A stretch of DNA of 64,000 bases from Sphingopyxis sp. (GTDB taxonomy: Bacteria; Pseudomonadota; Alphaproteobacteria; Sphingomonadales; Sphingomonadaceae): positions 1 through 64,000 of the forward strand of contig JAEMRT010000002.1 in the NCBI GenBank assembly GCA_016463225.1. Reading direction: 5' to 3'. The notes beneath the pieces are model-generated. The model searched no databases. It saw only the letters and a program-made list of their open reading frames with translations, and was not told the DNA's origin. Positions within the stretch are counted from its first letter, which is position 1; every line of letters begins with the position of its first letter. Position numbers and translations under genes: made by a program. Shown in pieces: positions 1 to 8,340 of the stretch.

Positions 1-2
1 AT

Positions 3-2252
3 CTGCAAGGATTAAACGGGCCGCAGCGGCAGGCCGTGCTGACCACGGAAGGCCCGGTGCTGATGCTCGCAGGCGCCGGGACCGGCAAGACCGCGGCGCT
101 CACCGCGCGACTGGGCCACATCATCGCGACGCGGCGCGCCTGGCCGTCCGAAATCCTCGCGGTCACCTTTACCAACAAGGCAGCGCGCGAGATGCGCGAA
201 CGCATCGGCCGGATGATGGGCGACGCGGTCGAGGGCATGGCCTGGCTCGGCACCTTTCACAGCATCGCCGCCAAGATGCTCCGCCGCCATGCCGAGCTCG
301 TCGGCCTGCAAAGCAATTTCACCATCCTCGACACCGACGACCAGCTGCGCGTCCTCAAACAGCTGATCCAGGCCGACGGCCTCGACGAAAAGCGCTGGCC
401 CGCGCGCCAGCTCGCCGGGCTGATCGACAAGTGGAAAAACCGCGGCCTCGTCCCCGCCGACCTCGATGCCGCCGACAAGGAAGCCTACGCCGATGGCAAG
501 GGACAGCATTTCTATGCACTCTATCAGGCGCGGCTGAAGACGCTCAACGCCTGCGATTTCGGCGACCTGCTGCTCCATATGCTGGTGATCCTCAAGAACC
601 ACCGCGATGTGCTGGCGCAGTATCAGGAGCGCTTCAAATATATCCTCGTCGACGAATATCAGGACACCAACGCCAGCCAGTATCTCTGGCTGCGCCTGCT
701 CGCGCAGACGCGCAAGAATATCTGCTGTGTCGGCGACGACGATCAGTCGATCTATAGCTGGCGCGGTGCCGAGGTTGCGAACATCCTGCGCTTCGAAAAG
801 GATTTTCCCGGCGCGACGGTCATTCGCCTCGAACAAAATTACCGCTCGACCCCGCAGATCCTTGCCGCAGCGTCGGCGCTGATCGCGCAGAACAGCGGGC
901 GGCTGGGCAAGACGCTGTGGACCGACCTCGAACCCGGTGACAAGCTGCGCGTCGTCGGGGTGTGGGATGGGCCAGAGGAAGCGCGGCGGATCGGCGAGGA
1001 GCTGGAAGATTTGCAGCGCCGTGACGTGTCGCTCGATCGCGCCGCGATCCTGGTTCGAGCTCAGTTCCAGACAGCCGATTTCGAAGAGCGCTTTACTCGT
1101 ATCGGTATGCCGTATCGCATCCACGGCGGTCGGCGTTTTTGGGATCGCGCTCATACGCGCGACATTACTGCCTATCTGCGAGTCATCGACCAGCCTGCCG
1201 ACGACCTTGCGTTCGAACGCATCGTCAACACGCCTAAGCGCGGTTTGGGCGACAAGAGCATTGCGGCGCTGTCGCAAGTTGCCCGCAGCCAGCGCATTCC
1301 GCTGTCCGCTGCGGCAACCTTTGTCGCTGATACCGACGAATTGCCGCAACGCGCGCGCGCGACGCTGACACGCCTTGCTGGTGACTTCGCGCGCTGGCGC
1401 GAAAAGCGCGATCAGCTTCGTCCAAATGAACTCGTTGAACTGGTCATGGACGAGTCGGGTTACGTTGCAATGCTGCAAGCCGATCGTTCGATCGAGGCCG
1501 CTGGACGGTTGGAAGACCTCCAACAGATACCTCGCCTGATGGAAGAATATGAGACGCTTGAAGCCTTTCTCGAACATATCAGCCTCGTCACCGCGGCTGA
1601 TCAGGAGGGCAATCAGGAACAGGTGACGATCATGACGATCCACGCCGCCAAGGGGCTGGAATTCGACCATGTCTTCCTCGCCGGGTGGGAGGATGGCGTG
1701 TTCCCGTCGCAGCGTTCGATGGACGAAGGCGGCACCGCCAGCCTCGAGGAAGAACGCCGCCTCGCCTATGTCGCGATCACCCGCGCCCGCCAGCGCGCCA
1801 GCATCTATCATGCCGCCAACCGCCGCATCTATGGCCAGTGGATGAGCAGTATCCCCAGCCGCTTCATCGCCGAAATCCCGCCCGAGCATGTCGACAGCGA
1901 AAACAGCTTTGGCGGCGGGCAAAGCCTGTGGCGCGCCAACTGGTCGGCGCAGGGCGATCCGTTCGCGCATGTCGCCGAACGCCAGCCGTCGCGGACGATG
2001 ACGCGCGGCCCGGCGTGGGAGCGCGCGACCGCGCAATCCTCAACGATCACCCGCGCCCCTGCCCCCAGCGAGAAAGGCCCGGCGGCGTCGGTCGGCGCCA
2101 AGCCGCGCGCCGATCTGGCGATCGGCATGCGCGTGTTCCACGAAAAATTCGGCTATGGCGAAATCGCCGACATCGACGGCAACAAGCTGGAGGTCGCGTT
2201 CGAACAGGCCGGCAGCAAGCGGGTTTTGGATAGCTTCGTCAAGTTCGCTTGA
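3..2252 (+). CDS. uvrD: UvrD/PcrA/Rep superfamily I DNA helicase, 5' end outside window
   Basis: ATP-dependent 3'-5' DNA helicase of superfamily I, acting in nucleotide-excision repair, mismatch repair or replication restart. About 749 codons are visible. The reading frame is open from base 3 with family-like sequence (GLNGPQRQAV), so only a few N-terminal residues are missing, and the GTG at 36 is not the true start. Motifs in order: Walker A AGAGTGKT near residues 23-30, VDEYQDTN (motif II) near 216, GDDDQSIYSWRGA near 244, NYRST near 279, TIHAAKGLEF (motif V) and LAYVAITRAR (motif VI). The last 45 residues (VFHEKFGYGEI onward) match the Tudor-like C-terminal domain of PcrA/UvrD that contacts RNA polymerase. 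Whether it is PcrA or UvrD in role cannot be decided from this sequence. Confidence 0.95.
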   Translation: MQGLNGPQRQAVLTTEGPVLMLAGAGTGKTAALTARLGHIIATRRAWPSEILAVTFTNKAAREMRERIGRMMGDAVEGMAWLGTFHSIAAKMLRRHAELVGLQSNFTILDTDDQLRVLKQLIQADGLDEKRWPARQLAGLIDKWKNRGLVPADLDAADKEAYADGKGQHFYALYQARLKTLNACDFGDLLLHMLVILKNHRDVLAQYQERFKYILVDEYQDTNASQYLWLRLLAQTRKNICCVGDDDQSIYSWRGAEVANILRFEKDFPGATVIRLEQNYRSTPQILAAASALIAQNSGRLGKTLWTDLEPGDKLRVVGVWDGPEEARRIGEELEDLQRRDVSLDRAAILVRAQFQTADFEERFTRIGMPYRIHGGRRFWDRAHTRDITAYLRVIDQPADDLAFERIVNTPKRGLGDKSIAALSQVARSQRIPLSAAATFVADTDELPQRARATLTRLAGDFARWREKRDQLRPNELVELVMDESGYVAMLQADRSIEAAGRLEDLQQIPRLMEEYETLEAFLEHISLVTAADQEGNQEQVTIMTIHAAKGLEFDHVFLAGWEDGVFPSQRSMDEGGTASLEEERRLAYVAITRARQRASIYHAANRRIYGQWMSSIPSRFIAEIPPEHVDSENSFGGGQSLWRANWSAQGDPFAHVAERQPSRTMTRGPAWERATAQSSTITRAPAPSEKGPAASVGAKPRADLAIGMRVFHEKFGYGEIADIDGNKLEVAFEQAGSKRVLDSFVKFA

Positions 2253-2326
2253 GCCTATTGTCAACTAGAACAGTTATGATATGCCATCCCATGCGACCGT
2301 CGAGTCGCGTTTTGGGAGAATCTTCA

Positions 2327-3235
2327 ATGAAAATGAAGCTCTTAGCGGGCGTGATGGCGCTCGCCCTGGTCGGCTGTTCGGAACAATCAGCTGAAGAAAC
2401 AAGCGCATCCGTCGCGCCCGATACCGCATCTTCCGCGGCGGCGGAGGAAAGCGCCGATGCCGCCGCAGCCCCCCGCATCGGCATTGAAGCCGCCCCCGGC
2501 GTTGCTTTCGACTATGCCTATACCTTCCGCCTCGTCGACAAACATATCGCCAAGGTGCAGGAGGAACATGCGGCCGCTTGCGAAACGCTGGGCATCCAGC
2601 GTTGCCGCATCGTGGACGTCCGCTACCAGCTGAGCGACGAAAAGCTCGTCGAGGCGCAGACCCAGTTCAAGCTCGACCCCGGCATCGCCCGCAGGTTCGG
2701 CGCCAATGCGATCGCCAGCGTCGAAAAAGCCGAAGGCGTGCTTGCCGACGCCAGCGTGGCCGGCGAAGATGTCGGCACCGAAATCCTCGCATCGCAGCAA
2801 CGCAGCGCCGGGTCCGAAGCCGAGATCGCGCGGCTCGAAGCCCGGCTCAAAGCGGGCGGACTCGACAAACGCGAACGCGCCGAACTGCTCGCGCAGATTG
2901 CCCAGCTGCGTGGACAGCTCGGCGACGAACGCCAGACCCGCCGCGCGGGCGAAGCGCGCATCGCGTGGACCAGCGTCGCGTTCAATTATGTCAGCGACGG
3001 CGGCCTCCCCGGCATCGGCCACGAAAACCCCTTCGCCAACGCCGGCGAAACGCTGATGCGCAGCGGCAGCACCGCGCTGACTTTTGTCCTGACGCTCGGC
3101 GCCGCGCTGCTGCCATGGGGTATCCTGCTCGCGCTGATCGTCGCCTTCTGGCGCAGTCGTTTCGTGAGTGCGGTTCGCCAGCAATTGCGAAGCACGCAAA
3201 AGGCGAATGATCCGGTGATCCCGCCGACCAGCTGA
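2327..3235 (+). CDS. DUF4349-type lipoprotein
   Basis: Predicted envelope lipoprotein of 302 residues with no known reaction. The ATG at 2327 is chosen because it follows a GGGAG Shine-Dalgarno and opens a lipoprotein signal peptide (MKMKLLAGVMALALVGC) with lipobox LVGC and the modified Cys at 17; the frame is open further upstream but without a signal. After an Ala/Ser/Glu-rich linker comes the DUF4349-like body with a coiled-coil stretch (GSEAEIARLEARLKAGG, LAQIAQLRGQL) around residues 165-210. One hydrophobic membrane span lies at about 249-275, followed by a basic tail. The topology therefore combines a lipid anchor and a C-terminal transmembrane helix, usual for this family. It starts 75 bases after the helicase gene and is probably transcribed separately. 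Confidence 0.85.
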   Translation: MKMKLLAGVMALALVGCSEQSAEETSASVAPDTASSAAAEESADAAAAPRIGIEAAPGVAFDYAYTFRLVDKHIAKVQEEHAAACETLGIQRCRIVDVRYQLSDEKLVEAQTQFKLDPGIARRFGANAIASVEKAEGVLADASVAGEDVGTEILASQQRSAGSEAEIARLEARLKAGGLDKRERAELLAQIAQLRGQLGDERQTRRAGEARIAWTSVAFNYVSDGGLPGIGHENPFANAGETLMRSGSTALTFVLTLGAALLPWGILLALIVAFWRSRFVSAVRQQLRSTQKANDPVIPPTS

Positions 3236-3261
3236 GGTCAGCCAGGGCGCCGTTTGCAAAG

Positions 3262-3305
3262 GTCGGTTGCTGCGTTATGGCGTGGACCATGACGCAGCAA
3301 CCGAC
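3262..3305 (+). promoter_or_regulatory. long hairpin enclosing the start codons of the next gene
   Basis: A perfect 14-bp inverted repeat, GTCGGTTGCTGCGT at 3262-3275 and ACGCAGCAACCGAC at 3292-3305, encloses a 16-base loop. The loop has an inner ATGG/CCAT pairing (3277-3280 with 3287-3290). Both candidate ATG starts of the downstream hydroxylase gene (3277 and 3289) lie in this loop, and the right arm is coding sequence. As RNA it would form a very stable stem at the translation start; as DNA it could be an operator. It is directly visible in the sequence; a regulatory role is inference. Confidence 0.6.
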
Positions 3306-4338
3306 ATGGCTGGAGCAGGCACGCGACGCCGAACGCCGCGGTGACGTGGCCGCCGAAACCGCGGTTCTGACCGCCGCAATCCAGGCCGATCGCAGCAATA
3401 TCGCCGCAATCCTCGCGATGGCCGAACTGCAACGCAGCCTGCGCGATGATCGTGCCGCCGGGACCTTCTATCGTCTGGCACTAGGGACCGCGGCCCAAAT
3501 GGGCAACGTCCCGGCCTCGCTCCACCCCGGCCTGCAACGCGCCGAACAATTTCTGGTGGAGTCGGAGCGCTCCTTTGCCGATCATCTGCTCGGTCAGCTC
3601 CACGATGCTGGCATCGATGCGCGCACCGCGACGCCGCGCGTGGCCGAAGCGCTGCGGCTGCTCGCCGGTGAGCAACAGGTCTATCTGCAACAGCCCAGCA
3701 TGTTCTATTTCCCCGGTCTCGCGCAGCGTCCGTTTTTCGATCGCGCGACATTCGACTGGGTACCGGCAATCGAGGCAGCAACCGATGCCATTCGCGCCGA
3801 ATTGCTCGCATTGACCGACACAGCATCGGATCGCTTCGGTCCTTACGTGACCGCCGCGCCCAATCGCCCGCCACCCAATAATCCGCTGCTCGACAAACCC
3901 GACTGGGGTGCGGCCTGGTTGTGGAAAGACGGCGCAATCGCCGATGGCATGGACACGCTGTGCCCCGCCGCTCTGGCGGCGCTCGAAAGCGCCCCGCAGC
4001 CGGTCATTCCGGGCCGCGCGCCCTTGGCCCTATTTTCGCGGTTGACTCCCGGCACCCACATCCAGCCGCATCACGGCTTGCTCAACACACGGCTAATCTG
4101 TCACCTGCCGCTGGTCGTGCCCGACGATTGCGGGCTACGCGTTGGACCGGAAACGCGCAACTGGACCGAAGGCGAATTGCTGATCTTCGACGACAGTTTC
4201 GAACATGAAGCGTGGAACCGCGGCACCAGCGACCGCACCATCCTGCTGTTCGAAATCTGGCGGCCCGACATCGATGCCGACGAGCGCGAGCAGCTGACCC
4301 GCATTTTTTCCGCAATCGACAGCTATTCGGGGCAATGA
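3277..4338 (+). CDS. TPR-containing aspartyl/asparaginyl beta-hydroxylase family dioxygenase
   Basis: Predicted cytoplasmic 2-oxoglutarate/Fe(II) oxygenase of the Asp/Asn hydroxylase (AspH) family; 353 residues from the ATG at 3277, or 349 from the ATG at 3289. The first 75 residues form TPR-like helices (WLEQARDAERRGDVAAET, then a second repeat). The catalytic domain is C-terminal, residues about 240-345: THIQPHHG supplies the first metal His, FEHEAWNRG the second, and the Arg in SDRTILLFEIW is the expected 2-oxoglutarate ligand. The family uses a two-His iron site without a carboxylate, which fits here. The substrate is unknown. The start region is buried in a strong hairpin, so translation may be regulated, and the choice between the two ATGs is open. 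Confidence 0.88.
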   Translation: MAWTMTQQPTWLEQARDAERRGDVAAETAVLTAAIQADRSNIAAILAMAELQRSLRDDRAAGTFYRLALGTAAQMGNVPASLHPGLQRAEQFLVESERSFADHLLGQLHDAGIDARTATPRVAEALRLLAGEQQVYLQQPSMFYFPGLAQRPFFDRATFDWVPAIEAATDAIRAELLALTDTASDRFGPYVTAAPNRPPPNNPLLDKPDWGAAWLWKDGAIADGMDTLCPAALAALESAPQPVIPGRAPLALFSRLTPGTHIQPHHGLLNTRLICHLPLVVPDDCGLRVGPETRNWTEGELLIFDDSFEHEAWNRGTSDRTILLFEIWRPDIDADEREQLTRIFSAIDSYSGQ

Positions 4339-4375
4339 ACGGCAATTTGGTCGAGCGATGATACAGGAGGGTCGC

Positions 4376-4451
4376 TGGTGGAGCCGAGGGGAATCGAACC
4401 CCTGACCTCTGCAGTGCGATTGCAGCGCTCTCCCATCTGAGCTACGGCCCC
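4376..4451 (-). tRNA. tRNA-Ala(CGC)
   Basis: Read on the minus strand this is a complete cloverleaf. The acceptor GGGGCCG pairs with CGGCTCC, the D arm is GCTC...GAGC, and the anticodon stem CTGCA/TGCAG holds loop ATCGCAC, giving anticodon CGC (Ala, codon GCG). The T arm is AGGGG TTCGATT CCCCT, the discriminator is A, and the CCA is encoded (4376-4378). It reads GCG, a very common codon in this GC-rich genome. Confidence 0.96.
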
Positions 4452-4547
4452 GCGACCGCGGCGTAATAAACGCACCGCATTGCAGTGGCAACGGCTTTTC
4501 TGACCACCGCCGTCACCGCCACGCGAAAACAGGGAATGGGGGTTCCG

Positions 4548-5564
4548 ATGAGCAAAGCCTGGCATTTGATCAGCCGTCCGCAAGGGCTGCCGACGATGGA
4601 CAATTTCGCGCTGCGCGATTTGCCTGACGTGCCGCTCGAACCCGATCAGCTCCGCGTCCGCAACCTGTGGCTGTCGGTCGATCCCTATATGCGCGGGCGG
4701 ATGAACGACGCCAAAAGCTATGCCGCGAGTTTCCAGATCGACCAGCCGATGACCGGCGGCGCGATCGGCGAAGTGGTGGAAAGCCGGATGGAGGGCTTTG
4801 CCCCCGGCGACCTGATCCTGCACATGGGCGGATGGCGCGACGGCGGCGTCGTCGGCCTCGACATGATGCCCAACAAGCTGCCCGCCGATGCGCTGGCGGC
4901 GGGGCTGACCCCGCAGACATTCCTGCACAATATGGGTCTGACCGGCGGCACCGCGTGGATCGGTCTGCTCCGCGTCGCCGCGGCCAAGCCCGGCGACACA
5001 ATTTTTGTCTCGGCAGCGGCGGGCGCTGTTGGCTCTGCTGTTGTCCAGATCGCCAAAGCGCGCGAGATGACCGTCATCGGATCGGCTGGCGGCGCCGAAA
5101 AATGTGCGTGGGTCAAGGATCTGGGCGCCGATGCGGTCGTCGACTACAAGGCGGCACCGGTGCTGTCGGGACTGACGCAGGCGCTCGCCGAGCTCGGCAA
5201 ACCCGGGATCGACGTCTATTTCGACAATGTCGGCGGCGAACATCTCGATGCCGCCTTTGCGACCGCCAATGACTTCGCCCGCTTTGCGATCTGCGGGATG
5301 ATCGACGTCTATAACGACGGCAAGGCGCAGGAGATGAAATATCTCATCCGCACGATCCCGGCGCGGATCCGCATGGAAGGCTTTATCTACACCGACCAGT
5401 TCTTCGACTGCATGGAAGAATTTTACGCCGACATGGGCGGCCTGATCGCCAGCGGCGCGGTGACGATGCGCGAAACCGTGCACGACGGGATAGAGTCGGC
5501 GCCCGACGCCTTTCTGGGGCTATTTTCGGGCGCCAATATGGGGAAGATGCTGGTTCGGCTGTAG
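4548..5564 (+). CDS. NADP-dependent MDR oxidoreductase (alkenal/enone reductase type)
   Basis: Zinc-independent medium-chain dehydrogenase/reductase of 338 residues, related to leukotriene-B4 12-hydroxydehydrogenase, CurA and YncB, which reduce alpha,beta-unsaturated carbonyls with NADPH. Family marks are LWLSVDPYMRGRM near residue 45, the nucleotide-binding stretch VSAAAGAVGSAVVQIAK near 152-168, and the GIDVYFDNVGGEHLD segment typical of this subfamily. The ATG at 4548 starts MSKAWHLISRPQG and has a G-rich ribosome site 7 bases upstream; the frame is open 21 codons further upstream but with no family-like sequence. It stands alone between tRNA-Ala and a small lipoprotein. The physiological substrate is unknown. 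Confidence 0.9.
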   Translation: MSKAWHLISRPQGLPTMDNFALRDLPDVPLEPDQLRVRNLWLSVDPYMRGRMNDAKSYAASFQIDQPMTGGAIGEVVESRMEGFAPGDLILHMGGWRDGGVVGLDMMPNKLPADALAAGLTPQTFLHNMGLTGGTAWIGLLRVAAAKPGDTIFVSAAAGAVGSAVVQIAKAREMTVIGSAGGAEKCAWVKDLGADAVVDYKAAPVLSGLTQALAELGKPGIDVYFDNVGGEHLDAAFATANDFARFAICGMIDVYNDGKAQEMKYLIRTIPARIRMEGFIYTDQFFDCMEEFYADMGGLIASGAVTMRETVHDGIESAPDAFLGLFSGANMGKMLVRL

Positions 5565-5621
5565 GCTTGTCGCCGCCGATGACCAGTTGCAGACATTCAG
5601 TTTTGCCAATACCAAAAGTAG

Positions 5622-6008
5622 ATGTTCCCCCGCTTTCTCCTCGTTGCCGTCTTGCTTGTCGGAGGGTGCGGCCCAAGTCATGTCGTGCTGACTGAAGGTT
5701 CATGCGTATCGCCGAAAATCGGAGATACGGTCGAAGGCTCAGCTATATTGAACTCTTATGCGGGAGTGGGGTGCATCGAGTGCGGATCATATCTCACTCA
5801 GACGGGGTGCAAAGGTCGCCTCGGTTTTCGGACCGAAACCCGGGAAGCCTTTCAAGCCTATGATAAAATTACGCAGCGCTTGGCGAGCGAACCATCGATG
5901 GGTCCGATACAACGGAAGGTGTTTGTCGTCGGTGAAGTCATACCGAATGGTGCAAATGGGAAACCTTTGCTGAACGCTACCTCGCTAAGGGGTGTCCAGC
6001 GCCGTTAG
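5622..6008 (+). CDS. small predicted lipoprotein, function unknown
   Basis: 128 residues. The N-terminus MFPRFLLVAVLLVGGC is a lipoprotein signal peptide with lipobox VGGC and Cys16. The mature part carries four more cysteines (GSCVSP, CIECGSY, GCKG), suggesting disulfide bonds in the periplasm, and ends in a beta-rich segment (KVFVVGEVIPNG). I recognise no family. Codon use is less GC-biased at third positions than in neighbouring genes, which could mean recent acquisition or weak expression. It lies 57 bases after the MDR gene and converges on rhlE. Confidence 0.65.
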   Translation: MFPRFLLVAVLLVGGCGPSHVVLTEGSCVSPKIGDTVEGSAILNSYAGVGCIECGSYLTQTGCKGRLGFRTETREAFQAYDKITQRLASEPSMGPIQRKVFVVGEVIPNGANGKPLLNATSLRGVQRR

Positions 6009-6107
6009 CGGCTTTCAGCCTGACAGCTGCCTCTGTTTAAACGTCTGTTCGCAGCCCAACGCCGACGTCGGCTCCCAAGTTCGTCACCTCAAACAGTCAC
6101 AAAATTC

Positions 6108-7517
6108 TCAGCTACCAAAACCGACCGACAGGAAGCCTGGCATCGGACCATTCCAGCCGTCATCGGGGCCATCCTGATCGTCGCGGCGCGGTGCGGGCGC
6201 TGGTTTCGAGGTGGCTGCTGCTTTGCGATCATCGCGCGGCTTGGATGCCCTTGCGGGGGCCACTTTGGGCTCGTCGACCGGTTGCGCAGCAACCTGGTCC
6301 GGCTTCGCTGCGCCGCGGCCACGTCCGCCCCGCTCCGAACGCGCGCGACGGGGCTTTTCTTCGGCTTCGCTGGGCGCTGCGGGGGCGGTTTCGGCCGCCG
6401 TCGCTTCAACGCCATGGACCGGAATCTTGTACCCCGTCAGCTTCTGAATGCTGTCGATCGCCTCGTCATCCGACGGCGTCACCAGCGTGAACGCGCGTCC
6501 CTGTGCGCCAGCACGACCGGTACGCCCGATACGGTGGACATAATCGTCGGGGTGCCAGGGCGCGTCGAAGTTGAACACATGGCTGACGCCCTTGACGTCG
6601 AGTCCGCGTGCCGCGACGTCCGATGCGACCAAAATGTTGATCGCGCCGTTCTTGAACCGATCGAGTTCCGCGGTGCGGCTCGACTGGTCCATGTCGCCCT
6701 GGATCTCACCAGCGCTGTAACCCGACCGCTGGAGCACCTTCGCGAGTTCGCGCACTGTCGTCTTGCGATTGCAAAAGATGATCGCGGTATGGACCTTCTC
6801 GGATTCGATCAGGCTGCGCAGCGTGTCGCGCTTGCCGCGTTCCGATGTCTTGACCAGAAACTGCTCGATATTTTCGTTGCGACTGGCCGGACGCGCGACT
6901 TCGACTGTCTTGGGGTTCGACAGGAACTTATCAGCGAGCCGCTTGATCGGCGCCGGCATCGTCGCCGAAAACAGCAACGTCTGGCGGTTCGCGGGCAGTT
7001 TGGTGCAGATATTCTCGATGTCGGGGATGAAGCCCATGTCGAGCATGCGGTCGGCTTCGTCGATCACCAGCAGGTTGCACCCGGTGAGCAAAATCTTGCC
7101 GCGCTCGAACAGGTCCATCAGGCGGCCCGGGGTCGCGATCAGCACGTCGACGCCCTTTTCGAGCGCCTTGACCTGATCGCCCATCTGGACCCCGCCGATC
7201 AGCAGCGCCATCGACAGCTTGTGATATTTGCCATATTTTTCGAAGTTTTCGGCGACCTGCGCCGCAAGCTCGCGCGTCGGCGCGAGGATCAGCGACCGCG
7301 GCATGCGCGCGCGGGCACGGCCGTGGGCGAGAATGTCGATCATCGGCAGGACGAACGATGCGGTCTTGCCGGTCCCCGTCTGGGCGATGCCGATGATGTC
7401 GCGCATCATCAGGACCGAGGGGATGACACCCGCCTGAATCGGCGTCGCTTCGTCATAGCCCGACTCGTCGATGGCGCGTAAAAGTTCGTCGGAAAGGCCG
7501 ATCTCGGCAAATTTCAT
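6108..7517 (-). CDS. rhlE: DEAD-box ATP-dependent RNA helicase, RhlE type
   Basis: RNA helicase of 469 residues, probably acting in ribosome assembly and RNA turnover. All DEAD-box motifs are present in order: Q motif (GYDEATPIQ), motif I AQTGTGKT, Ia PTRELAAQ, Ib TPGRL, II DEAD, III SAT, IV IIFCNRK, V ARGLDV and VI HRIGRTGRAG. After the second RecA domain (ending near residue 375) comes a low-complexity Arg/Ala/Pro-rich tail of about 95 residues, typical of RhlE and used for RNA binding. The ATG at 7517 starts MKFAEIGLSDELL, the conserved N-terminus. It is transcribed alone, with a 121-base upstream gap. Confidence 0.95.
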   Translation of the reverse strand: MKFAEIGLSDELLRAIDESGYDEATPIQAGVIPSVLMMRDIIGIAQTGTGKTASFVLPMIDILAHGRARARMPRSLILAPTRELAAQVAENFEKYGKYHKLSMALLIGGVQMGDQVKALEKGVDVLIATPGRLMDLFERGKILLTGCNLLVIDEADRMLDMGFIPDIENICTKLPANRQTLLFSATMPAPIKRLADKFLSNPKTVEVARPASRNENIEQFLVKTSERGKRDTLRSLIESEKVHTAIIFCNRKTTVRELAKVLQRSGYSAGEIQGDMDQSSRTAELDRFKNGAINILVASDVAARGLDVKGVSHVFNFDAPWHPDDYVHRIGRTGRAGAQGRAFTLVTPSDDEAIDSIQKLTGYKIPVHGVEATAAETAPAAPSEAEEKPRRARSERGGRGRGAAKPDQVAAQPVDEPKVAPARASKPRDDRKAAATSKPAPAPRRDDQDGPDDGWNGPMPGFLSVGFGS

Positions 7518-7638
7518 AGGATTATCATGTCCGGAAAAAGAGGTGACGCTCAGCCTTCCACGCAGGCGGCGCTGCGCGGGCCTTGGGCAAATAGCGATGA
7601 AAAGTCAAGAAATGGCGACGAAACGCGCGATTAATCGC

Positions 7639-8235
7639 CTAATCGTCGTCGCGCACCGGGACCATCAGCCGGAACTTGTCGATCTCGCACTTGGCACCGG
7701 TGCGCGCGTGGATCTGATCGCGATCCTCACAGAGCCGTCCGTCCTTGCTGCCCTCCATGTAGAAGCCGGCGTAGAAATCGAGCGCCCGGCAGCCGCGATT
7801 GAGCTGCGCGCGCAGCCGCTGCTTCTGCCGCGTGATGATGTCGATGCTGTCGCGCTGGACCGCCTGCATCCCCATGATATTGCGCATCGCCACGCATTTG
7901 GGCGCCTTTTTCTCTTTCCAGACGATCGGAATTTCGGTGGCGCGCCGCGACTGCATTGGCCCGGCGGCAAAATTGTTGAGCTGCGAACGCTGGGCCGGAA
8001 CCCGGATGATCAGCTGCTGCTCGATCACGACCTGCCAGAAGGACGTGATCTGTTCGGGCGTCGGCGCGGTGAGCGCGACCAGCGTTTCGGGCGCCGCAAC
8101 CGGCGGCGGCGCGTCGCCAGCTGGCGCAGCCGCCGCAATCCACAGGGCCGCTGCCGTCAGCACAAGCGCGCTGCCGCTCCTTCGGCATCCTGACAGTAAT
8201 TGCTGCTCACTCGTCGCTCCCGCGCCCAAACCCAC
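7639..8235 (-). CDS. predicted exported protein, function unknown
   Basis: 198 residues from a GTG at 8235, the first start in an open frame; the true start is uncertain. A hydrophobic stretch (ALVLTAAALWIAAAAPAG) near residues 23-40 looks like a signal peptide after an over-long N-region. The mature part is a mixed alpha/beta domain with three conserved-looking cysteines (PKCVAMRN, NRGCRALDFY, LCEDRDQI) and ends in charged residues (VPVRDDD). I do not recognise the family. Frame support is codon bias and a stop just before the rhlE upstream region. It is divergent from the flavoenzyme gene at 8341. Confidence 0.6.
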   Translation of the reverse strand: MGLGAGATSEQQLLSGCRRSGSALVLTAAALWIAAAAPAGDAPPPVAAPETLVALTAPTPEQITSFWQVVIEQQLIIRVPAQRSQLNNFAAGPMQSRRATEIPIVWKEKKAPKCVAMRNIMGMQAVQRDSIDIITRQKQRLRAQLNRGCRALDFYAGFYMEGSKDGRLCEDRDQIHARTGAKCEIDKFRLMVPVRDDD

Positions 8236-8340
8236 TGGACGAAAATCTGATATTCATCCAACGCTCGCTTTAACAGCCATGATTGAACATCAAATGAACT
8301 ATATTCGCTCGCTCACCGCCGCAAGATCGGAAGGCAACGT

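Noticed and set aside
12-2036. 674-codon open frame antisense to the helicase gene
   Set aside because: It mirrors the third-position GC bias of the plus-strand UvrD-like gene, which has all helicase motifs. No domain is visible in the antisense product.
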